This document shows, piece after piece, positions 32,720 to 37,326 of a DNA stretch of 37,326 nt. The stretch lies in NCBI RefSeq assembly GCF_009193255.1, contig NZ_WACG01000010.1:1-37326 (forward strand), given 5' to 3'. This stretch comes from Arthrobacter koreensis (GTDB taxonomy: Bacteria; Actinomycetota; Actinomycetes; Actinomycetales; Micrococcaceae). The notes beneath the pieces are model-generated. The model was given only the letters and a program-made list of their open reading frames with translations, made no database searches and was not told where the DNA came from. Both the position numbers and the translations under genes were made by a program. Every line of letters begins with the position of its first letter. Within the stretch, counting starts at the first letter, position 1.

Positions 32720-34045
32720 TTACTTCCCGTCCGTGACGTCGAAGTCCGCGCCAAGGCCCTCGAGTTTGTCCAGGAAGTGCTCGTAGCCGCGGTTAATCAG
32801 TTCGACGCCGGTGACACGGGACGTGCCTTCGGCTGCCAGGGCAGCGATCAGGTGGCTGAATCCCCCGCGGAGGTCGGGGATGTCTATCTCCGCGCCCCTG
32901 AGCTGCACGGGTCCGGAGATCACGGCCGAATGGAGGAAGTTCCGCTGCCCAAACCGGCAGGGAATGCTGCCCAGGCACTCCCGGTGCACCTGGATGTTCG
33001 CACCCATCCGGATCAGGGCGTCAGTAAAGCCGAAGCGGTTCTCATACACCGTCTCGTGGACAATCGACACGCCCTCGGCCTGGCTCAGGGCCACCACCAC
33101 CGGCTGCTGCCAGTCGGTCATGAAGCCGGGGTGCACGTCCGTTTCGAGGACCAGCGGATTGAGCTTGCCGCCGGGGTGGTAGAAACGGATGCCGTCGTCG
33201 TCGACGTCGAACGCGCCGCCGATCTTGCGGTAGATGTTCAGGAAGGCAGTCAGGTCCTGCTGGTTGGCACCTTCAACGTAGATGTCCCCCTTGGTGACCA
33301 GGGCGGCCGAAGCCCAGGACGCTGCCTCGTTGCGGTCAGGCAGCGCACGGTGGTTGTAGCCGGTGAGTTCCGGTACGCCCTCGATCCGGATCACGCGGTC
33401 CGTCTGGACCGTGATGATGGCGCCCATCTTCTGGAGCACTGCAATCAGGTCCAGGATTTCGGGCTCGACGGCGGCGCCGCTCAGTTCCGTAATGCCCTCG
33501 GCACGCACCGCTGTGAGCAGTACCTGCTCAGTGGCCCCCACGGAGGGGTACGGCAGCTCGAGCTTGGCGCCCTTGAGTCCCTTGGGCGCGGAAATCGAGA
33601 TCCCGCCGGGACGCTTCTCCACCAGGGCACCGAAGTTCCGCAGCATCTGGAGGTGGTAGTCAATGGGCCGGTCGCCGATCTTGCAGCCGCCCAGGTCAGG
33701 AATGAACGCCTCGCCAATGCTGTGCATCAGCGGTCCGCAGAGCAGGATCGGGATGCGGGAGTCCCCCGCGTGGGCGTCGATGTCACGGGACGCGGCGGTT
33801 TTGGCGTCCTTGGGATCCATCAGCAGGTCCCCGGTGACGGGGTCCTTGGTAACCTCCACGCCGTGGAGCCTCAGGAGCGATGTGACAACGTCCACGTCCT
33901 TGATCTCCGGGACGTTGCGCAGCAGCGACGGCGAGTTGCCCAGCAGTGCCGCCACCATGGCTTTGGGAACCAGGTTCTTTGCCCCGCGGACCGGTACTTT
34001 GCCTGTGAGGGGTACACCACCACGGATGGTTAGAACGCTAGCCAT
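32720..34045 (-). CDS. murA: UDP-N-acetylglucosamine 1-carboxyvinyltransferase
   Basis: Transfers enolpyruvate from PEP to UDP-GlcNAc, the first committed step of peptidoglycan synthesis. About 441 residues from ATG 34045; GTG 34051 is an alternative two codons earlier. The N-terminal GAKNLVPKAMVAAL holds the Lys-Asn pair, LPYPSVGATEQ and ETVYENRFGF are typical, and the PEP-reactive cysteine appears in PDLGGCKIGDRPIDYHL near residue 120, so the enzyme should be of the Cys (fosfomycin-sensitive) type. AGGTG lies four bases before the ATG. First gene of murA-plsC-gpsA-ddl; its promoter must be in the spacer to leuD. Confidence 0.93.
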   Translation of the reverse strand: MASVLTIRGGVPLTGKVPVRGAKNLVPKAMVAALLGNSPSLLRNVPEIKDVDVVTSLLRLHGVEVTKDPVTGDLLMDPKDAKTAASRDIDAHAGDSRIPILLCGPLMHSIGEAFIPDLGGCKIGDRPIDYHLQMLRNFGALVEKRPGGISISAPKGLKGAKLELPYPSVGATEQVLLTAVRAEGITELSGAAVEPEILDLIAVLQKMGAIITVQTDRVIRIEGVPELTGYNHRALPDRNEAASWASAALVTKGDIYVEGANQQDLTAFLNIYRKIGGAFDVDDDGIRFYHPGGKLNPLVLETDVHPGFMTDWQQPVVVALSQAEGVSIVHETVYENRFGFTDALIRMGANIQVHRECLGSIPCRFGQRNFLHSAVISGPVQLRGAEIDIPDLRGGFSHLIAALAAEGTSRVTGVELINRGYEHFLDKLEGLGADFDVTDGK

Positions 34046-34096
34046 GAACACCTGTTTCTTTCGTTTATAAATGCCCCCGAGGCCATAAGAGACTGC

Positions 34097-34112
34097 CTCC
34101 TAAGCATAGGAG
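34097..34112. promoter_or_regulatory. Short palindrome upstream of murA
   Basis: CTCCTA-agca-TAGGAG, a perfect 6-base inverted repeat about 50 bases before the murA start. On the minus strand it contains TATGCT, a possible -10 element. Could be an operator; nothing here names a regulator. Confidence 0.3.
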
Positions 34113-34195
34113 CAAGCCTGCCTTTCCCGAAATAAACGGGCGGGCGGGAGCACGCCCTAACTCGCAGAGTCCTGCCTCGGGAGCAGAAAAGCAAT

Positions 34196-34220
34196 GGGCC
34201 TTCCCCGAACGGGAAGGCCC
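34196..34220 (-). terminator. Rho-independent terminator after leuCD
   Basis: A perfect 10-base stem GGGCCTTCCC / GGGAAGGCCC with a 5-base loop, 48 bases past the leuD stop. Read on the minus strand it is followed by attgctttt. It separates the leuCD transcript from murA. The rest of the spacer (34052-34195) also holds a second GC hairpin near 34143-34157 and no gene. Confidence 0.85.
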
Positions 34221-34267
34221 ATCAATAGTACTGCCGCAGCACAGCCCGGCAGAAACCGGGAGGGTAC

Positions 34268-34867
34268 TTAGCTCCGGGCAGGAAGCGTCGTCGGCTTGAA
34301 TCCGGGGCGGCGCGCCTCGAAAGCCGTGATGTCCTGTTCATGCCGCAGTGTCAGACCGATATCGTCCAGGCCTTCCAGGAGGCGCCAGCGGGTGTAGTCG
34401 TCAATTTGGAACGGCGCGGTGACGGTGCCGCAAATCACGGTCCGGGCCTCCAGGTCCACGGTCACCTCGGTACCCGGGGACTCTTCGAGGACCTTCCAGA
34501 TCAGCTCGATGTCATCCTGCCCTACCTGTGCCGCGACGAGGCCCTGCTTGCCGGAATTGCCGCGGAAGATGTCCGCGAACCGGGAGGAGAGGACGGCGCG
34601 GAAGCCGTAGTCCTTCAGTGCCCAGACGGCGTGCTCACGTGAGGAGCCGGTGCCGAAGTCCGGCCCGGCGACCAGCACCGAGCCGGCACTGTAAGGCTCC
34701 TGGTTCAGGATGAACTCGGGATTCTTGCGCCAGCCGGCGAAGAGCGCATCTTCGAACCCGGTCCGGGTGATGCGCTTAAGGTAGACGGCGGGGATGATCT
34801 GGTCGGTGTCCACGTTGCTCTGCCGCAGCGGAACGCCGATTCCGGTGTGGGTGGTGATCTTTTCCAT
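34268..34867 (-). CDS. leuD: 3-isopropylmalate dehydratase small subunit
   Basis: Small (swivel) subunit of isopropylmalate isomerase in leucine synthesis. 199 residues. [19 protein letters not shown] at about 13-31, [21 protein letters not shown] at about 68-88 with the catalytic GSSREHA loop, and [16 protein letters not shown] at about 95-110. ATG 34867 has AGGAGA five bases upstream and follows the leuC stop by 9 bases. Pairs with LeuC to form the active heterodimer. Confidence 0.96.
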   Translation of the reverse strand: MEKITTHTGIGVPLRQSNVDTDQIIPAVYLKRITRTGFEDALFAGWRKNPEFILNQEPYSAGSVLVAGPDFGTGSSREHAVWALKDYGFRAVLSSRFADIFRGNSGKQGLVAAQVGQDDIELIWKVLEESPGTEVTVDLEARTVICGTVTAPFQIDDYTRWRLLEGLDDIGLTLRHEQDITAFEARRPGFKPTTLPARS

Positions 34868-34876
34868 GGTGTTCTC

Positions 34877-36346
34877 CTAGGCGGCAGCGGTGGCGGTGGA
34901 ACCGGCGGCTGCGCCGGGCAGGGGGTCAAGGTCCGACGGCGAGCTCAGCGTTCCGCGGACGGCGGTTGCTGCGGCGACCACTGGCGAGACCAGATGCGTG
35001 CGCCCGCCCTTGCCCTGTCGGCCTTCAAAGTTGCGGTTGGAGGTGGAGGCGCAGCGCTCCCCCGGCTCAAGCTGGTCCGGATTCATGCCCAGGCACATCG
35101 AGCATCCGGCAAAACGCCACTCGGCGCCGAAGTCCTTGAAAACCCGGTCCAGGCCCTCGGCCTCGGCTTCCAGCCGAACGCGTGCGGATCCCGGAACCAC
35201 CATCATGCGGATGTTTGGATCCTTCTGCCGGCCGCGGATGATGTCCGCGGCAATGCGCAGGTCCTCGATGCGGCTGTTGGTGCAGGAGCCCAGGAACACG
35301 GTGTCCACCCGGATGTCCTTCATGGGCGTGCCGGCCTGCAGGTCCATGTATTCAAGGGCGCGCTCGGCCGCTGCCCTGGCGTTCTCGTCCCCGAAGTCCT
35401 CCGGCGAGGGAACCGACTCCGAAAGTGAAACACCCTGGCCGGGGTTCGTACCCCAGGTGACGAACGGCTCCAGCTCGTTGGCATCCAGGAACACCTCTTC
35501 GTCAAAGACAGCGTCCTCGTCCGTGACCAGGGACTTCCAGTGCTCGACGGCGGCGTCCCAGTCCGCGCCCTGCGGCGCGTGCGGCTTGCCCTTGAGGTAG
35601 GCGAACGTCGTCTCGTCGGGCGCCACCATGCCGGCCCGCGCCCCGGCTTCGATGGACATGTTGCAGATGGTCATGCGCGCTTCCATGGACAGCGAGCGGA
35701 TGGCCGAGCCGCGGTATTCCAGTACGTAGCCCTGGCCGCCGCCGGTACCGATCTTTGCGATGACCGCGAGGATGATGTCCTTGGAGGTCACGCCCGGTTT
35801 CAGGGTGCCCTCCACATTGATGGCCATGGTCTTGAACGGCTTCAACGAAAGGGTCTGCGTGGCCATGACGTGTTCCACCTCGGAGGTGCCGATGCCCATG
35901 GCCAGTGCGCCGAAGGCGCCATGGGTGGAGGTGTGGGAGTCGCCGCAGACAACGGTCAGCCCCGGCTGGGTGAGCCCGAGCTGGGGACCAACCACGTGAA
36001 CGATGCCCTGTTCAGCGTCGCCCAGCGGATGCAGCCGGACACCGAACTCCGCACAGTTGGCCCGCAGGGTCTCGATCTGGGTGCGGCTGACGGGATCCGC
36101 GATGGGCTTGTCGATCGCCAGGGTGGGGGTGTTGTGGTCTTCCGTCGCGATCGTGAGATCGGGACGGCGGAGTTTCCGGCCGGCCAGGCGCAGTCCCTCG
36201 AAGGCCTGCGGTGAGGTGACCTCGTGAACCAGGTGCAGGTCAATGTAGAGCAGGTCCGGAGCGCCGTCGCTGCCCTTGGTAACTACGTGCTCGTCCCACA
36301 CCTTTTCGGCGAGCGTCCTGCCCGCTGCGTGCTCTGCCATTGCCAT
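34877..36346 (-). CDS. leuC: 3-isopropylmalate dehydratase large subunit
   Basis: Catalytic subunit of isopropylmalate isomerase with a [4Fe-4S] cluster. 489 residues. [39 protein letters not shown] (two adjoining motifs), and the three cluster cysteines in FLGSCTNSR and [11 protein letters not shown] are intact. The C-terminus ends in an Ala/Gly-rich tail. ATG 36346 and ATG 36340 share one GAGGAG ribosome-binding site; the second has the better spacing. The 116-base-plus leader holds a hairpin, a Leu/Val/Ile-rich short frame and a palindrome next to the divergent IclR gene, so control by that regulator is likely. Confidence 0.96.
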   Translation of the reverse strand: MAMAEHAAGRTLAEKVWDEHVVTKGSDGAPDLLYIDLHLVHEVTSPQAFEGLRLAGRKLRRPDLTIATEDHNTPTLAIDKPIADPVSRTQIETLRANCAEFGVRLHPLGDAEQGIVHVVGPQLGLTQPGLTVVCGDSHTSTHGAFGALAMGIGTSEVEHVMATQTLSLKPFKTMAINVEGTLKPGVTSKDIILAVIAKIGTGGGQGYVLEYRGSAIRSLSMEARMTICNMSIEAGARAGMVAPDETTFAYLKGKPHAPQGADWDAAVEHWKSLVTDEDAVFDEEVFLDANELEPFVTWGTNPGQGVSLSESVPSPEDFGDENARAAAERALEYMDLQAGTPMKDIRVDTVFLGSCTNSRIEDLRIAADIIRGRQKDPNIRMMVVPGSARVRLEAEAEGLDRVFKDFGAEWRFAGCSMCLGMNPDQLEPGERCASTSNRNFEGRQGKGGRTHLVSPVVAAATAVRGTLSSPSDLDPLPGAAAGSTATAAA

Positions 36347-36422
36347 CTGCTCCTCGCCCGGCGCAGGTTCCGGCGCTATTGCCGGGTCCTGCGGAATCCT
36401 GATGGATTAAGACAACCAGCAT
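36240..36422 (-). other. Possible leader reading frame of leuC starting Met-Leu-Val-Val-Leu-Ile
   Basis: From ATG 36422 a 60-codon frame begins [14 protein letters not shown] and runs out of frame into the start of leuC. The first five codons after Met all encode branched-chain residues (CTG GTT GTC TTA ATC), including the rare TTA. GGCAGGG lies eight bases upstream as a ribosome-binding site. Unlike classical leader peptides it does not stop early, so this is a weak candidate. Confidence 0.35.
36363..36392 (-). promoter_or_regulatory. Hairpin in the leuC leader
   Basis: Minus-strand order GCAGG-ac-CCGGC-aatagc-GCCGG-aa-CCTGC: two 5-base stems with a small internal loop, ending about 17 bases before the leuC start. 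A smaller hairpin (AATCC/GGATT, 36395-36408) lies just upstream within the branched-chain codons. Could be an attenuator or a structure that affects leuC translation. Confidence 0.45.
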
Positions 36423-36453
36423 CCCCGGCACCCTGCCAGTTTTCCGGCTTGCA

Positions 36454-36468
36454 TCTCAGATATTGAGA
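36454..36468. promoter_or_regulatory. Candidate IclR-type operator between leuC and the regulator gene
   Basis: Perfect palindrome TCTCA-gatat-TGAGA, 16 bases before the iclR start and about 108 bases before leuC. IclR dimers bind short palindromes in divergent spacers, and LtbR/NdgR regulators control leuCD in related Actinobacteria. Placement fits joint control of both genes. Confidence 0.6.
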
Positions 36469-36483
36469 CGGCAATATCATCTT

Positions 36484-37203
36484 ATGGACAACTCAAGCGG
36501 TGTGGGCGTCATCGACAAAGCGGCCATGGTGCTCGACGCGCTGGAAGCCGGACCGACTACTTTGGCGCAGCTCGTCGCGGCTACGGGCCTGGCCCGGCCC
36601 ACCGTTCACCGGCTGGCACTGGCGCTGATGCACCACCGCCTGGTGGGACGGGACATCCAGGGCCGGTTCGTCCTGGGCAGCAGGCTCGTTGAACTGGCAT
36701 CCGCTGCCGGGGAGGATCGACTGATCGCCTCCGCCGGCCCCGTACTGCTGGCGCTGCGGGACGCCACCGGGGAAAGCTCGCAGGTTTTCCGCCGGCAGGG
36801 CGAGTGGCGGGTCTGCGTCGCCTCCGCCGAGCGGCCCATCGGCCTGCGGGACACGATTCCAGTGGGCACCCAGCTGTCCATGAAAGCCGGCTCTGCCGCG
36901 CAGGTACTGCTGGCCTGGGAAGACCATGACAGGCTCCTCGAAGGACTGCAGAACGCCCGCTTCACTCCCACTGTCCTGGCCGGTGTCCGACGCCGCGGCT
37001 GGGCGCAGAGCCTGGGCGAACGCGAGCCCGGCGTAGCGTCGGTTTCGGCCCCAGTTCGTGGCCCCTCCGGCCGGGTGATCGCAGCAGTGTCCATCTCCGG
37101 CCCTATCGAGCGCCTAACCCGCCAGCCAGGGCGCATCCATGCCGAGGTTGTGTCCAAGGCCGCCCAGCAGCTCACCGAAGCACTGCGCACCAATACCGAC
37201 TAG
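36484..37203 (+). CDS. IclR-family transcriptional regulator (NdgR/LtbR type)
   Basis: A 239-residue regulator. Residues about 8-66 form the winged helix-turn-helix (TTLAQLVAATGLARPTVHRL), then the IclR effector domain with GESSQVFRRQGEWRVCVASAE, PVGTQLSMKAGSAAQVLLAW and ASVSAPVRGPSGRVIAAVSISGP. Position divergent from leuCD is that of NdgR (Streptomyces) and LtbR (Corynebacterium), regulators of leucine and other amino-acid genes; the identity is inferred from position. ATG 36484 has no ribosome-binding site, and TATCAT at 36475-36480 suggests a leaderless mRNA. An earlier in-frame start would overlap the palindrome. Its TAG stop lies in the CTAG target of the right IS copy. Confidence 0.92.
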   Translation: MDNSSGVGVIDKAAMVLDALEAGPTTLAQLVAATGLARPTVHRLALALMHHRLVGRDIQGRFVLGSRLVELASAAGEDRLIASAGPVLLALRDATGESSQVFRRQGEWRVCVASAERPIGLRDTIPVGTQLSMKAGSAAQVLLAWEDHDRLLEGLQNARFTPTVLAGVRRRGWAQSLGEREPGVASVSAPVRGPSGRVIAAVSISGPIERLTRQPGRIHAEVVSKAAQQLTEALRTNTD

Positions 37204-37204
37204 G
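37199..37204. repeat. IS target site ACTAGG (one copy of the presumed duplication)
   Basis: Matches NCTAGN directly before the IS tip at 37205. The TAG of the IclR gene (37201-37203) is part of it, so the insertion did not change the protein. Confidence 0.7.
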
Positions 37205-37231
37205 TGTACTGAGACACCACGTTAGTTACAC
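37205..37231 (+). repeat. Left terminal inverted repeat of the right IS481-family copy
   Basis: The 27 bases match the reverse complement of 101-127 with one mismatch. The match defines the element ends and shows both copies belong to the same IS. Confidence 0.88.
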
Positions 37232-37242
37232 GTGAATAGGGT

Positions 37243-37296
37243 GAAGACCTCTTAGGTTTGGTGGTTACCACACACAGCCGAACCTAAGAGGTCTTC
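37243..37296 (+). promoter_or_regulatory. Hairpin immediately upstream of the transposase start
   Basis: GAAGACCTCTTAGGTT (37243-37258) and AACCTAAGAGGTCTTC (37281-37296) form a perfect 16-base stem with a 22-base loop that touches the ATG at 37297. Such a structure would bury the ribosome-binding region in transcripts that read in from outside, a known way for IS elements to avoid accidental transposase synthesis. Confidence 0.7.
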
Positions 37297-37326
37297 ATGT
37301 CCCACGGTAATGCCCGTCTGGCTCCG
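37297..37326 (+). CDS. IS481-family transposase, first ten codons
   Basis: ATG 37297 begins MSHGNARLAP, the typical IS481 transposase N-terminus that leads into a helix-turn-helix. Cut by the window end. The same gene's C-terminus, from another copy, is at the window start. Confidence 0.85.
   Translation, partial: MSHGNARLAP

Larger units (their letters stand above)
37205..37326 (+). mobile_element. IS481-family insertion sequence, 5' end only
   Basis: Left tip of a second copy, in the same orientation as the element at the window start. It holds a 27-base terminal inverted repeat (37205-37231), a 16-base inverted repeat (37243-37258 with 37281-37296) and the first ten transposase codons before the window ends. 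Confidence 0.9.

Noticed and set aside
32582-34033. Long open frame (483 codons) on the plus strand opposite murA
   Set aside because: It mirrors the murA codons in GC-rich DNA, is compositionally odd and matches no family; murA on the other strand is unmistakable.
1-37326. Composite transposon formed by the two direct IS copies
   Set aside because: The enclosed 37 kb is mostly conserved core chromosome in normal order, so the two copies are more likely independent insertions.

Overview
The window is GC-rich actinobacterial chromosome, most likely from an Arthrobacter-like member of the Micrococcaceae. This rests on gene order (rnc, rpmF, DUF177, coaD, rsmD, recG, DAK2; then DUF3515, ddl, gpsA, plsC, murA, leuD, leuC, IclR), heavy use of GTG/TTG starts, many 4-base ATGA/GTGA gene overlaps, and the protein sequences themselves. 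No search could be run, so genus is an inference.

Layout. 1-127 is the 3' tip of an IS481-family insertion sequence, and 37205-37326 is the 5' tip of a second copy in the same orientation. Both abut a CTAG that carries the TAG stop of the neighbouring chromosomal gene. The left IS tip is exactly 127 bases, and the right one is 127 bases if the shared CTAGG is counted, so the window looks like a whole short-read contig broken at IS repeats. 129-10249 is core housekeeping: RNase III, ribosomal protein L32, YceD/DUF177, a DUF218 membrane protein, CoaD, a polysaccharide pyruvyl transferase, an aminotransferase, a spermidine-synthase-like methyltransferase, RsmD, RecG and a DAK2-domain protein.

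10401-29168 is an accessory glycopolymer island. A long minus-strand operon, mostly with overlapping genes, runs from a LytR-CpsA-Psr (LCP) ligase through a Pro-rich surface protein, two GT4 glycosyltransferases, an ABC-2 polysaccharide exporter (permease and ATPase), a CgeB-like/GT2 fusion, WecC (UDP-ManNAc dehydrogenase), a 1469-residue multi-module glycosyltransferase and a serine alpha/beta hydrolase. Facing it on the plus strand are a small membrane protein, WecB (UDP-GlcNAc 2-epimerase) and a DUF6270-like/alpha-beta hydrolase fusion. Together these would make UDP-ManNAcA, build a ManNAcA-containing chain in the cytoplasm, export it by ABC transporter and attach it to peptidoglycan through LCP. 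That logic fits a teichuronic-acid-like wall polymer. No priming glycosyl-phosphate transferase, flippase or polymerase is present here. The island sits where rpmB and thiL are normally found in this lineage, and neither gene is in the window.

29270-37203 returns to core genes: a DUF3515 lipoprotein, ddl, gpsA, a PlsC-type acyltransferase, murA, leuD, leuC and a divergent IclR regulator. The leuC-iclR spacer holds a perfect palindrome (candidate IclR operator), a hairpin, and a short reading frame that begins with Leu-Val-Val-Leu-Ile.

Most notable items: the four-module glycosyltransferase with a degenerate GT2 module and a CgeB-like module shared with its neighbour; the two dissimilar hydrolases; octapeptide repeats in the surface protein; a possible ATT start for the DUF177 gene; a strong Shine-Dalgarno that points out of frame to the DAK2 gene; and a 16-base hairpin at the transposase start.
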